Below are positions 17,102 through 26,022 of a stretch of DNA of 64,000 nt, piece by piece (the stretch's first letter is position 1; each line of letters begins with the position of its first letter). Location of the stretch: NCBI GenBank assembly GCA_038239345.1, contig JBBSEX010000005.1, positions 1 to 64,000 of the forward strand, written 5' to 3'. The position numbers and the translations under genes were made by a program. The stretch is from JBBSEX01 sp038239345. Lineage in GTDB: Bacteria; Acidobacteriota; Terriglobia; Bryobacterales; Bryobacteraceae. Below the pieces are notes generated by a model. It was not told the DNA's origin and searched no databases. It saw nothing but the letters and a program-made list of their open reading frames with translations.

Positions 17102-18390
17102 GTGCCCGACGATCTAGTCATTGATTCAGGAACATGGAAGGTGTTCATTTCCTATTCCTGGGACAGCGACGAACACAAGGCATGGGTGCTTGCGTTTGCT
17201 AGGCGCCTCCGCGATGACGGAATCAACGCCATCCTCGATCAGACCCATCTGCCTCTGGGAGGGCGAACCCCGGAATTCATGGAGCACTCGGTGCGCGACA
17301 GCCGTAACGTGCTTGTCATCTGTACCGAGGGCTACAAGCAGCGATTCGATGGCCGCAACGGCGGAGCGGGATACGAAGGCCATATAATCACGGCCGAAAT
17401 CTTAAGCTCGGCAGGGGCCAATAGATTTATTCCAGTTCTCCGACAGGGAGACTGGATGATTGCAATGCCCACGGCTCTGTACGGCCTCTATTGCGTTGAT
17501 TTGCGCTTAGATTCAGTGGAGGCGTATAGAAGGCTCGTACGGCATCTTCATGGCGTCGACCCGGTCCGTACGGTGGGGCGCGCCCCGGGTTGGCTTCGTG
17601 AGGAGAAAGGAATTCCGGTTCCGGTTCCCCTTTCTGTGGTGGCCAAGGCCCCTTCAGCTGTGATGACACCCCAAGAGTATTGGGACGAGCGGAAGAGACT
17701 GCCTGACTCAGCGCTGGTCAAAAAGATATGGCAGATGCCGCGCTGGTGCATCTGGAGCCGCCCGGTGGAATTCCGGAAAGCACGGTTTCGAAATCTTTCT
17801 GCCTGCACTCATTTCGTTGGCTCTGCAAGCGTGCGGTCGAATGCCCGATGGTCGCAATACCCCTGGTTTTCCACTGCTCGTGAGCAGGGCGAAGAATCAA
17901 TCGCAAGCGGAATCGAAATCAATGAGGGAAGTGTCAATCATCTCGAGGGGTGGGTGCTGTTTCGGAGCGGCCAATTCATCCATCACAGGCCCTTGACGAG
18001 ATTCCGCAGCTCGGCGACCGCATCCATGTGTTGGAGATTCTGGATACGACAACAGCTATATTCGAGTTCATAGGCCGAATGGCGGATCGCAAGATTTTCA
18101 CTGATCGGGTTGCGATCGCCTTCGAGCTCAAACAGATCGCGGGGCGTCAACTGACCTGGTTGCAGGACATCCTTCACGGGTCCAAAGGCGTGGACGAGAA
18201 CGCATGGTGCCAGGAAGAGTCCATCGGGATCGATGCTTCTTATGATGCGGACGCCCTTATTTACAACCGGCGCAAACTCGCTCTGGATGTTGCGCTTCAA
18301 ATCTACTCGCGGTTTGGCTGGACCAACCCGCCGAAGAAGGACTTGGAGGATGAGCAGCAGCAAAGATTCGGCCAGCCAATTCACCTTTGA
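17102..18390 (+). pseudogene. SEFIR/TIR-like domain protein, frameshifted
   Basis: The N-terminal 150 residues form a SEFIR-type fold: KVFISYSWDSDEHKAWVLAF, LRDDGINAILDQTHLPLGG, VRDSRNVLVICTEGYKQRF, GYEGHIITAEIL. The C-terminal part (IASGIEINEGSVNHLEGWVL, FRSGQFIHHRPL) continues only after a frame change near 17990 as DEIPQLGDRIHVLEIL and then DVALQIYSRFGWTNPP to 18390. Together this is one protein of about 430 residues. SEFIR and TIR proteins act in signalling and some in antiphage defence. One indel could be a mutation or an assembly error. The start is GTG. Confidence 0.75.
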
Positions 18391-18594
18391 CGCTCGTTCG
18401 AAAGGAAACTTAGTCGCGTTCGTTCCACACCAAAGCCAACAGTTCACGGTAGCGGGGCAAAGCAAGTGACTTATGATCCCACCAGTCAAGGGCAGCCGCA
18501 CGTGCGCTGGAATGCCGCCAGCCACTATATGCCGCTCGATCCAGATTCTTCCTCAACCGTCGACCTGCCTGGCCTTACACGACACCTGGTGTAG
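18391..18594 (+). other. Orphan coding-like fragment
   Basis: After the SEFIR stop the same frame stays open to TAG 18592-18594 and reads protein-like (KQVTYDPTSQGQPHVRWNAA, SHYMPLDPDSSSTVDL). It has no start or ribosome-binding site, and its end overlaps the convergent gene at 18575. It may be the tail of a lost gene or a read-through extension. Not recognised. Confidence 0.25.
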
Positions 18595-19519
18595 GCTTAT
18601 CGATCTCTTCGTACACCTCGATTGAGCCCGTTTTCGCGGTGCCCCCCGTAACAAAATGGGTTGCGGCTGTGGGGGGCGCCAAAGGACTTGGCCCGAGGTA
18701 AGTGGCCGGTGCGCCGCCACCATCCTTCTGGCACCCGTACTCATACGCGTCTACGTTGAAGATGATCCCATCCGGCACCGTACATTCCGACCCCGCCGTG
18801 ATGCTCATTCCGCAAGATGGAATTAACTGCACTTGAATCTTGGGGTCGCCCGCGACGGCTGCGGTTGCGAAATAATTCACCAATTTCTGGTTTAACTGAT
18901 CCAAGCAGACTTCCAGCCCGAAAGTGATCCCGTCCATCGTAAAGATCGACCCGCCACCAAGACCGCTGCGATTCGTTTCGGTGATTCGCGCCCCGCTGGG
19001 GGTGTTCAAGCCAGGTTTGTTTGCCGATCCACTGAAGGAATTGTCCGCGCCTACCGTCGCCTTGGCACGCCGCGCGGGATCGCCGTACAGCGAGATTGCT
19101 CCTCGATCGGTATTGCCGAACGCCCCTCTGTTGTAGTCCATGCCCGCAAAATCGACGGAAGAGATTGATTCCTTGTAAACCAACAATTCTTTTTGCGCGC
19201 CGCCATCTGCTTTGACGGGCGTCCCGGATCCCCCCTTGCGAACCAAGGCTACGTTCACCATTTCCGCGCTCCCCGGCGTGCTAAAGGCCACGACATCGGC
19301 TACGAATAAGTCGCGCGGCTTCTCGAGTGCGAGCAAGACCGAGATGCGGTGCTGGTTTCCAGTCAGGTCGACAGAGGATTCGACTAACCCCCTGGCCTCC
19401 CCAAGTACCTCGAGGAATTGTCCTTTCGCGATCGCCACAGGGCCGGTGAATTGCACGTCAATTGTTACCAGCTTTTCAGACTCCGTGAAAACCACCGGGT
19501 ATAAATCGCCCACGATCAA
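18575..19519 (-). CDS. Hypothetical protein, faintly C-N-hydrolase-like
   Basis: The product has 314 residues and is not confidently recognised. A central region (SIFTMDGITFGLEVCLDQLN, then QVQLIPSCGMSI) resembles the strand-Cys segment of carbon-nitrogen hydrolases, and LTGNQHRISVLLALEKPRDL precedes it. The N-terminus begins inside what looks like a domain (GDLYPVVFTESEKLVTIDV) with no signal peptide or ribosome-binding site, so the 5' end may be missing. A deleted relic of the same gene lies at 14183-14266. The role is unknown. Confidence 0.5.
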   Translation of the reverse strand: MIVGDLYPVVFTESEKLVTIDVQFTGPVAIAKGQFLEVLGEARGLVESSVDLTGNQHRISVLLALEKPRDLFVADVVAFSTPGSAEMVNVALVRKGGSGTPVKADGGAQKELLVYKESISSVDFAGMDYNRGAFGNTDRGAISLYGDPARRAKATVGADNSFSGSANKPGLNTPSGARITETNRSGLGGGSIFTMDGITFGLEVCLDQLNQKLVNYFATAAVAGDPKIQVQLIPSCGMSITAGSECTVPDGIIFNVDAYEYGCQKDGGGAPATYLGPSPLAPPTAATHFVTGGTAKTGSIEVYEEIDKPTPGVV

Positions 19520-19668
19520 GTTGTTAGAGAGGACTGCTGGCTAGAGCGAATCGTGAGCATGTCGCTCTCGATGGTACACCACCCCCCGCGAGGGGTCGGT
19601 GCGGAGTGACGTCAACCGGTTGAAGCATTACAATTGGGTCTAATAGAAAACACTTCGACAGGTGATGG

Positions 19669-21225
19669 ATGAAAACCGTAACGGCCCTTTTGACTTTGAC
19701 CCTTGGAATGATTTCCGCTCGGGCGGACTTGCTGGTTGCCAGTCGCGATACGCGCAACGTGCTGGCATATGACGAAACAACCGGCGCGTTTCTCCGCGTC
19801 TTCACATCCGGGGGCGATCTGGAGGAACCGGAGGCGATCGTCTTCGGCCCCGATGGCAACCTCTATGCCTGCGATCGTCTCACCGGTTCGGTAATCCGCT
19901 TCAACGGCAAGACCGGCGCATTCATCGACACCTTTGTCCCGGCAGGTGTGGGCGGCCTTTCCGGTCCCCGTAACCTGGCCTTCAGCCCGGACGGTGTTCT
20001 GTTTGTTTCGAGCAATGCATCCGACACGGTGCTTACTTTCAACGGGACCACGGGGGCATTCATAAAGGCATTCGCACAGGCGCAGGGCTTTCTTCCGCGG
20101 GGCATCGCCTTCCAGCGCGGCGAGGTGTTCATTGCCAGCGAGGGACGTAACCAGGTACTGCATTATTCCGCCACGGGAAATGCATTGGGCGTCTTTGCGT
20201 CCGATGTGCAAATTCAAGGACCGCGAGAAATTCTCTTTGGCCCGGATGGCAATCTATACGTTTCGAGTTCCGGTAATAATGAGGTGCTTCGTTTCAACGG
20301 GACCACCGGCGCCTTCCTGAATGTCTTCGCGTCCACGGGCCTGAACTTCCCTCGAGGGCTACTGTTTGCGCCCGATGGCGGCCTGTTTGTGGTGAGCGCG
20401 AACACGCAAGACGTGCAGCGATTCACCAGCACCGGCGCACCTTTGGGAACATTTACCCACGGGGGAAGATTGACCTTCCCGACGGGAATCGCCTACACGC
20501 CCGCGGCCACGGGCGGGCCGACGTTCACTGCGGCCGCCGTCGCCAATGCCGCGAGTTACGCCGCCGGTCTCTCACCAGGGTCGCTAGCCGTGGTCTTCGG
20601 AAAAGGCTTGAGCGCGGCTAACGGTATCGTTACGGCCCCGGCCGCGCCATGGCCCACGCAGTGGGCGAAAGCATCTATCAAGATCGGAACCAGGGACGCG
20701 CCGATCTTCGCGGTGGCCAATGTCAACGGCCAGGAACAGATCAATTTTCAAGTGCCGTTGGAGCTGGCAGGACAAGCCTCAGCCACGATGGTGGTCACCA
20801 ATAACGGCTTGAGCAGTTCACCCGTGACGGTCGCGATTCTTGCGTTGCAACCCGGCGTTTTTTCTTTCGACGGAGTAAACGCTTCGGCACTACACGGCCT
20901 GTCGAATACGTTGATCACGCCATCGTCGCCGGCCGCCAGAGGGGAGACGGTGGTTCTGTATCTGACCGGCATGGGTGCCGTAACCCCTCCGGCCGCGACG
21001 AATGTTCCCGCCTCCGCTACAACGCTTGCTTTCACCAATGCCGTGCCTACCGTCACCTTCGGTGGAATCACCGCCACGGTGCCCTTCAGCGGACTCGCGC
21101 CGACCTTCATTGGCTTGTACCAAATCAATACAGTGGTCCCGGCGAACGCACCAGCGGGAAGCCTCGACTTGATCGTCAGCGCAAACGGAGTGACTGGAAA
21201 GACGGTTAAGCTTTCGGTTAACTGA
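19669..21225 (+). CDS. Exported beta-propeller protein with Solibacter-type C-terminal domain
   Basis: The product has 518 residues with a signal peptide (MKTVTALLTLTLGMISARA). Six NHL/SMP-like propeller blades follow at about 20-275, with repeating FGPDGNLYV and RFNGTTGAFL units. The last 230 residues form the TIGR03437-type domain: VANAASYAAGLSPGSLAVVF, NGQEQINFQVPLELAG, LYLTGMGAVTPP and FIGLYQINTVVP. This domain recurs on many exported Solibacter proteins and its function is unknown. The repeats share DNA-level identity, so the blades arose by recent duplication. It is convergent with the next gene. Confidence 0.9.
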   Translation: MKTVTALLTLTLGMISARADLLVASRDTRNVLAYDETTGAFLRVFTSGGDLEEPEAIVFGPDGNLYACDRLTGSVIRFNGKTGAFIDTFVPAGVGGLSGPRNLAFSPDGVLFVSSNASDTVLTFNGTTGAFIKAFAQAQGFLPRGIAFQRGEVFIASEGRNQVLHYSATGNALGVFASDVQIQGPREILFGPDGNLYVSSSGNNEVLRFNGTTGAFLNVFASTGLNFPRGLLFAPDGGLFVVSANTQDVQRFTSTGAPLGTFTHGGRLTFPTGIAYTPAATGGPTFTAAAVANAASYAAGLSPGSLAVVFGKGLSAANGIVTAPAAPWPTQWAKASIKIGTRDAPIFAVANVNGQEQINFQVPLELAGQASATMVVTNNGLSSSPVTVAILALQPGVFSFDGVNASALHGLSNTLITPSSPAARGETVVLYLTGMGAVTPPAATNVPASATTLAFTNAVPTVTFGGITATVPFSGLAPTFIGLYQINTVVPANAPAGSLDLIVSANGVTGKTVKLSVN

Positions 21226-21241
21226 CACGCGAGTTGGCGGG

Positions 21242-22192
21242 CTATGGTGTTGGGGACCACAGCAGGACGGAGAGCGCGCGCAGTGTATTCCAGCGGCTGG
21301 CGCTGCCGACGGCGACTTCCATCTCGATTGGAATAGGTTCGGGATGAAGGAGGTTAAGCGGCCAGCGCCCGTTCTGGTGGCGGCGCTGAATCACGATTTC
21401 GATGGCGTCAGTGACGCGGCTATCGGGTTTGATTCCTGCGTTGCGCAGATAATCGAGCCCGCGCAAGACATCGTAGTGCCAAAACGTGGGGAATGAGAAG
21501 CGGAGCCAGCGTTTGTCGATGACTTCGCCAGTTCGGAGCGAGCGGAACAAACGGCGCTCGAGCAGATAGTTTTCGGCCCTCTGGCGAGCCTTCGTGACGG
21601 CCACCGATTTGCGCGCTGCTCGTTCGTATTCGAGGAGTCCTTCGAGCACGCAGATGGTGGTGTGGAACGAAGAGCGCTGGCTTGCCGGGCGCTTCGGCGA
21701 CACGAACGGCTGTGCTTCGCAGTTCCAGCCGCCATCTTCGAGCTGCTCGTCCAGAAGTTGATTGGCCAGTGCATCGTTCGGTTCCTTAAAATACGAGCCG
21801 ATGGCGAGAATTCTGCCGTTGATACAGGGCTCCGTTTCGCCGTGCAGGAAAGGCCGGTTGTCGAGTGGCTTAAATACGAGCTTGTGGACGCGGTCGATCA
21901 TTTTGCGAGCCTGCTTGCTTAAGGGGTCGAGACCAAGGTCCTTCAAGACGACGAGAGTGTAGAGAGTGATAAGGAAACCCCGGTCCTCCTTCGGCCCGCC
22001 CCAGTTACCGGCAGATGATTGGAGGGCGAGAAGTTGGGCTCCCCAGCCTTCGGTTGCGACGCGAGACCGCTCGGCTGCAATCGCGCCGGGGGCTTGAGCG
22101 GTAAGGTTCTGCATGACCTGCCAGCGGATGGCCGGGTCAGAATCGAGGAGCCATTTGAGGTGCGCGGGCCGGGGCGCATAATCGGGTCGCAT
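21242..22192 (-). CDS. Terpenoid-cyclase/prenyltransferase-fold hypothetical protein
   Basis: The product has 316 residues of repeated helices with QW-like motifs typical of alpha/alpha toroids: LLALQSSAGNWGGPKEDRGF, LDEQLEDGGWNCE, RRHQNGRWPLNLL. It lacks the DxDD acid motif of squalene-hopene cyclases, so cyclase activity is unlikely. There is no signal peptide, and the N-terminus (MRPDYAPRPAHLKWLLDSDP) fits known toroid proteins. Function is unknown. It lies 16 bp from the convergent beta-propeller gene. Confidence 0.75.
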   Translation of the reverse strand: MRPDYAPRPAHLKWLLDSDPAIRWQVMQNLTAQAPGAIAAERSRVATEGWGAQLLALQSSAGNWGGPKEDRGFLITLYTLVVLKDLGLDPLSKQARKMIDRVHKLVFKPLDNRPFLHGETEPCINGRILAIGSYFKEPNDALANQLLDEQLEDGGWNCEAQPFVSPKRPASQRSSFHTTICVLEGLLEYERAARKSVAVTKARQRAENYLLERRLFRSLRTGEVIDKRWLRFSFPTFWHYDVLRGLDYLRNAGIKPDSRVTDAIEIVIQRRHQNGRWPLNLLHPEPIPIEMEVAVGSASRWNTLRALSVLLWSPTP

Positions 22193-22250
22193 TGGTCCAT
22201 TATCGCCAGCTGCGGGCTACCCGGCGCACAGCGAGATCACGACTGTAAGG

Positions 22251-22553
22251 ATGGCTGTGATTGCTTCTCTGCTTACAACGATGCTTCATGAGGGAGTTGG
22301 CCACGGTCTGATCGCCTGGTTGAGGGGTTTGCGGAGCAGCGGAGCATTCCTTCCGGACTACACGAACTGGAAGGGAATCACCAGCACGGACCGGATCGAC
22401 ACCAAAACACTGAGGCTTATTCTTGGGAACGACATCGCGGTCAAGGCCATTGAAGACAACAAGATTAACTCTTGGCCCGATGGCGATGGCAACACGAGCC
22501 TTTCTTATAGCCGCCAAACGAACAGACATCGCCGCACAATCGTGGAACTTTAG
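22251..22553 (+). pseudogene. Chimeric relic: HEGVGH membrane-peptidase-like start joined to a cytochrome P460 fragment
   Basis: The first 30 codons read ASLLTTMLHEGVGHGLIAWL, the zinc-binding helix (HExxH form) of an integral membrane peptidase-like family. Immediately after, DYTNWKGITSTDRIDTKTLR and LILGNDIAVKAIEDNKI follow the N-terminal part of cytochrome P460-type domains, and then the similarity ends before any CxxCH motif. Two unrelated gene pieces are therefore fused by deletion. A functional product is unlikely. Confidence 0.5.
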
Positions 22554-22615
22554 CATTTTTCTGACAGCGGCTACAGGCCCACATCTTCTAATGTTGAAAG
22601 CAGGGATAAGAAGAA

Positions 22616-22984
22616 ATGACTGCTACATCAGGGAGCCTCATGGAACGGAATCTCTTCGAGGTGTTCGGGGAGCGAAACTCTGAACGCCGCACTAGGGCCA
22701 TTCAGGAGCTCTACGCAGAAGACTGCACTTTCTTTGAGGCGGACCAAAAACTCACCGGACGCGATGCCTTAAATGCAAAGGTAGCAGGTATCCTCGCTGG
22801 AGCCCCGGGGTTTGTCTTCCGACAAGCCGGTCCTGCTCAAGTGAACCACGATGTCGTTCGCTTGCCGTGGCATTTTGGACCTCCCGACGCTCGACCGGTG
22901 GTTACGGGTATGGACGTCGCTCTGTTCGAGAATGGCCGTATCCGGTCCTCGTACACTTTTCTGGACGAGCCTCAGCCCAAATAG
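22616..22984 (+). CDS. SnoaL/NTF2-like protein
   Basis: The product has 122 residues in the cone-shaped NTF2-like fold: ERRTRAIQELYAEDCTFFEA, TGRDALNAKVAGILAG, VVRLPWHFGPPDARPVVTGM, GRIRSSYTFLDEP. Related proteins are isomerases, hydrolases or ligand binders; no catalytic set can be assigned. It starts about 60 bp after the P460 relic and is followed by a second SnoaL-like gene 37 bp downstream, so the two may be co-transcribed. Confidence 0.75.
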   Translation: MTATSGSLMERNLFEVFGERNSERRTRAIQELYAEDCTFFEADQKLTGRDALNAKVAGILAGAPGFVFRQAGPAQVNHDVVRLPWHFGPPDARPVVTGMDVALFENGRIRSSYTFLDEPQPK

Positions 22985-23021
22985 ATTTGCGAAATAAGTT
23001 AATCGACGAAGGAGATACTCT

Positions 23022-23468
23022 ATGAACACCAGTACAAATGAAGAGATTGTCCGTAAAGCCTACGCGACCGCAGAGGCTCAGGACCTAGAGGGATTCACGG
23101 CGTTGTTTACCGCGGACGGAGTTGTCCGTGATGAATCCACAGGCGTCGAATATTTGGGCGACAAAGTCGCGGGCATCGTGGAGACCTACGCCAAAGCGTT
23201 CCCCAACATGCACCGAGAACTATACAAGGTCTATGTTGCCGAAGATGCGGTGGTGGTTGAACTCTCTCTGAATGGCAAGCACAGCGGGCCTCTGTCAATG
23301 CCATTCGGGATACTCCGCCCGACCGGGAAGGAGATGCATGCCCCGTGCTGTGACGTCTGGCGAATGAGGGACGGCAAGATCCAGGTGTTCAATTGCTACA
23401 CCGCCGCTACGGTGATATTGGCCCAGCTCGGAGTCCTAAACAACGTGGAAGCGGCTCTTGGCGAGTGA
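23022..23468 (+). CDS. SnoaL-like ester-cyclase-type protein
   Basis: The product has 148 residues: VRKAYATAEAQDLEGFTALF, YAKAFPNMHRELYKVYV, GKHSGPLSMPFG, WRMRDGKIQVFNCY match the SnoaL-like polyketide-cyclase pattern. AAGGAG precedes the start. It is downstream of another NTF2-like gene, and the pair may act on related small molecules; the substrate is unknown. Confidence 0.8.
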   Translation: MNTSTNEEIVRKAYATAEAQDLEGFTALFTADGVVRDESTGVEYLGDKVAGIVETYAKAFPNMHRELYKVYVAEDAVVVELSLNGKHSGPLSMPFGILRPTGKEMHAPCCDVWRMRDGKIQVFNCYTAATVILAQLGVLNNVEAALGE

Positions 23469-23577
23469 GGATTGGCCTCCCCGATATGATTGCGCTGACG
23501 CAGTATGAATGCGGATGCACCATTTCGCCTCTCCTCTTGAACCGTTGGGCCAAGGCACAAATGGGTGTCCACAAATG

Positions 23578-23600
23578 GGTGTCAGAGACCTCTGCCACCG
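23578..23600. repeat. Dispersed palindromic repeat, copy d
   Basis: GGGTGTCAGAGACCTCTGCC follows a partial tandem copy (CACAAATGGGTGTC just upstream at about 23556-23570) and lies 110 bp 3' of the SnoaL stop. Only the left-end core is recognisable. The stretch 23469-23745 has no other feature. Confidence 0.55.
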
Positions 23601-23745
23601 CTAAGGCTGCCATCCGCAGTTTTGCCCGAACCTTCACGGCTGGGCGCAAGGGTGTCGGTCCTCGGGTAAACGTGATCAGCTCTGGACTGATACTACCGGT
23701 AACGCAGCAACACTCGGCAGCATCAAGGAGGTCCGCGAGTTCCGA

Positions 23746-24672
23746 TTAAAAAGTCCTTTCCGTAGGCTTCATCGCCTTGATCCTGGTTACTAAAACGGAA
23801 CGATTCGCCTGGGGTGCGGCGGCGACCAACACGTCCACCAACGCGCGGCATTCACCGGCTCCCGTCGCCAGTAATTCGCGGAACGAGCGGATGCGCGACA
23901 GGAACCACAACATCACTGCGATCACCCATGCAGGGCTCGCGTTCAGTAAGACTTTTCCGGACGGATATACCCGAAACCCGAGTCCTTTAATGAGTGCGAA
24001 GCTTTCCTGAACACCGCGCGCGATCGACATCGATTCGCCCCACGACGCTCCGCCTCCGCGTCGCACACCTGCTACGGACACACTCTCGAACGCGATGCAC
24101 AGGGGCGCGTGGCAACGAAGCCAGAGGAGCATGTTCGGTTCGAGCACGGCAGGCAGACCAGCGGCGATGAACATCTCCACCCAGGCCTGTTGACTTAGCT
24201 TGCTCTTCTGTCCTCCCGCTCCGATCCTTGTGGTCAACTTCCCATCCCCGGAAAGAAAGGCCTGGATAAACGGCATGCCGAACGCGCACCGCCCGGAACT
24301 CATCGCATCTCGAAGCCGCTCCGGATCGAAGTTATTGAACATGAATAGGACACACTTCGCGGCGCTCCGCTGGAGTGCCGGCAACACAGCGTCGACTTGG
24401 TGAGCGAGGAGCGTCACGATCACGAGATCGTAAGGCGTCTGCTCGTCCAGTGCATCGGTCACGCGCACATCCGCCTGGCCACCGTTGCTATCGACGATGC
24501 CGTTGTTGCGTTTCAACTGTTCAAGCCGAAGAGAGCCCGGGCGCGCTATCGCGGTGACATCGTGATGGCCGGTGCGAGCAAGCTGAAAAGCCAAGGCACT
24601 GCCGATACCGCCCATACCGACTACCGCAATACGTAAGGAGGGCGCAGAGGAAACGTTGGATGACTCTCTCAT
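23746..24672 (-). CDS. Ketopantoate reductase-like (PanE/ApbA family) dehydrogenase
   Basis: The product has 308 residues. The N-terminal Rossmann domain has RIAVVGMGGIGSALAFQLA, then LVIVTLLAHQVDAVLPAL and VLFMFNNFD; the C-terminal helical domain contains FALIKGLGFRVYPSG. The NNFD segment replaces the usual QNG, and substrate-binding Lys and Glu are not obvious, so true ketopantoate activity is doubtful. It is divergent from an AraC regulator with 75 bp between, which suggests a regulated small-molecule oxidoreductase. Confidence 0.75.
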   Translation of the reverse strand: MRESSNVSSAPSLRIAVVGMGGIGSALAFQLARTGHHDVTAIARPGSLRLEQLKRNNGIVDSNGGQADVRVTDALDEQTPYDLVIVTLLAHQVDAVLPALQRSAAKCVLFMFNNFDPERLRDAMSSGRCAFGMPFIQAFLSGDGKLTTRIGAGGQKSKLSQQAWVEMFIAAGLPAVLEPNMLLWLRCHAPLCIAFESVSVAGVRRGGGASWGESMSIARGVQESFALIKGLGFRVYPSGKVLLNASPAWVIAVMLWFLSRIRSFRELLATGAGECRALVDVLVAAAPQANRSVLVTRIKAMKPTERTF

Positions 24673-24747
24673 GCGTTATAGTATCCACTGAGCTTGCTTG
24701 ACTCACAATGTCTTAAACTGCTTGATTTATGCTCCAGAGTCGAAAAA

Positions 24748-25695
24748 ATGGATGAAACACAAGTTTCGACGACTGATGATCCGCTTTCGTCGGCGCTGAC
24801 GAAAATGAAACTCAGAGCGTTGCTCCACGTTGCGCTCGATGCTGGCGGAAGCTGGGCGGTCGATTTCCCTGCGTATGACGGCTTCACGCTCAATGTCGTT
24901 CGCAAAGGGGAGTGCTGGCTCTCCGTCAAAGGCCACGATCAAGATGTTCGGTTACGAGCTGGCGATTGTTTTCTCCTGGCGGGCGAAAAGCCGTTCACCC
25001 TCGCGAGAAGCCTTACGTTGAAGAAGCGATTTCGCGCAGAACAGCTCTTTACTCACGCGCAAAACGGAGTCGCTACATGTCAGGGCGGCGGAGACTTTTT
25101 CGTCAACGGGACAATCTTTCGCTTTGAAGGCCACCTTCCTGCGCTCTTGTTTCGACGCCTGCCGCCTGTGATCCTGATCGACGGGAACTCCGAGCAAGCT
25201 GCGGCGTTGCGCTGGAACCTCGAACGATTCGGCTCGGAACTGCGCGACGGGGGTGTTGGACGCTCCTTTATGCTCGGTCACCTTGCGCCGGTCATGCTGT
25301 TGCAAGCCTTGCGAATGTATCTCTCTTCAGCGCAAAACGACGAGAACTGGCTCGTCGCTTTGTCGCACCCCAAGCTGTCGAAGGCGCTTGAGGCGATACA
25401 GACCCACTACCGGCAGAACTGGTCGCTAGAGCAGTTGGCAGACCTCGCCAATATGTCGCGCTCGGGATTCGCGCTTGTGTTCAAGAAGAAGGTGGGAGTT
25501 ACACCCATGGACTACTTGAAGCATTGGCGGATGCAGATCGCGTGCGACCTCCTAAAGGCGGGTGACGAGCCGCTTTCCGCCATCGCAAGCGCTACTGGCT
25601 ACGGCTCGGAAAGTGCATTTAGCGTAGCGTTCCAAAAGATATTCAAATGCAGGCCTGGAGCATACCGAAGATCTCTTTCTTCTGTTCTGCGATAG
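24748..25695 (+). CDS. AraC-family regulator with cupin sensor domain
   Basis: From ATG 24748 the protein has 315 residues. The N-terminal half is an AraC-type cupin (WAVDFPAYDGFTLNVVRKGE, DVRLRAGDCFLLAGEKPF). The C-terminal 100 residues hold two HTHs: LEQLADLANMSRSGFALVFK and LSAIASATGYGSESAFSVAF, then CRPGAYRR. A TTG start 18 codons upstream is less likely. It is divergent from the PanE-like gene at 24672, its probable target. Confidence 0.88.
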   Translation: MDETQVSTTDDPLSSALTKMKLRALLHVALDAGGSWAVDFPAYDGFTLNVVRKGECWLSVKGHDQDVRLRAGDCFLLAGEKPFTLARSLTLKKRFRAEQLFTHAQNGVATCQGGGDFFVNGTIFRFEGHLPALLFRRLPPVILIDGNSEQAAALRWNLERFGSELRDGGVGRSFMLGHLAPVMLLQALRMYLSSAQNDENWLVALSHPKLSKALEAIQTHYRQNWSLEQLADLANMSRSGFALVFKKKVGVTPMDYLKHWRMQIACDLLKAGDEPLSAIASATGYGSESAFSVAFQKIFKCRPGAYRRSLSSVLR

Positions 25696-25724
25696 AGAGG
25701 CAGCTCTGACGTCCGGACACAAGT

Positions 25725-25935
25725 GGGTATCCGAGACCTCTGCCACCGTACGTTTCAGCCCAACAAAAATTGACGAAATGTTTCAAATCGAGAATTTCTG
25801 GACGATTCCTATGCGATTCTTGTTGCGAATATGCCACAAATCTGGCCGGCCGACGGTCTAGATCGCTCTAACTATAAGCAATTTACTCCCATATCGTGCC
25901 TACTTACATCGTTAAGTACTGAGGTCTTTGACCCC
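25725..25935. repeat. MITE-like repeat, copy e
   Basis: The left end is GGGTATCCGAGACCTCTGCC and the right end is TACTGAGGTCTTTGACCCC. The reverse complement of the right end aligns with the left as an imperfect terminal inverted repeat of about 18 bp. The inside is non-coding and shares blocks with copies f and h (ATGCCACAAATCTGGC, GACGGTCTAGATCG). It lies 30 bp after the AraC stop. No gene is present in 25696-26022. Confidence 0.65.
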
Positions 25936-26022
25936 ATGCCGGAAATTCCAGTGGCCGCTTCTTCCGAGTTCGAACTGCGGAACGCCCATTGCTGGCTCGC
26001 CGGCTCCCCTCTGCCGACTTGT

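Noticed and set aside
19612..20217. Minus-strand open frame (201 codons)
   Set aside because: It is antisense to the beta-propeller gene; apparent internal repeats come from the propeller repeats.
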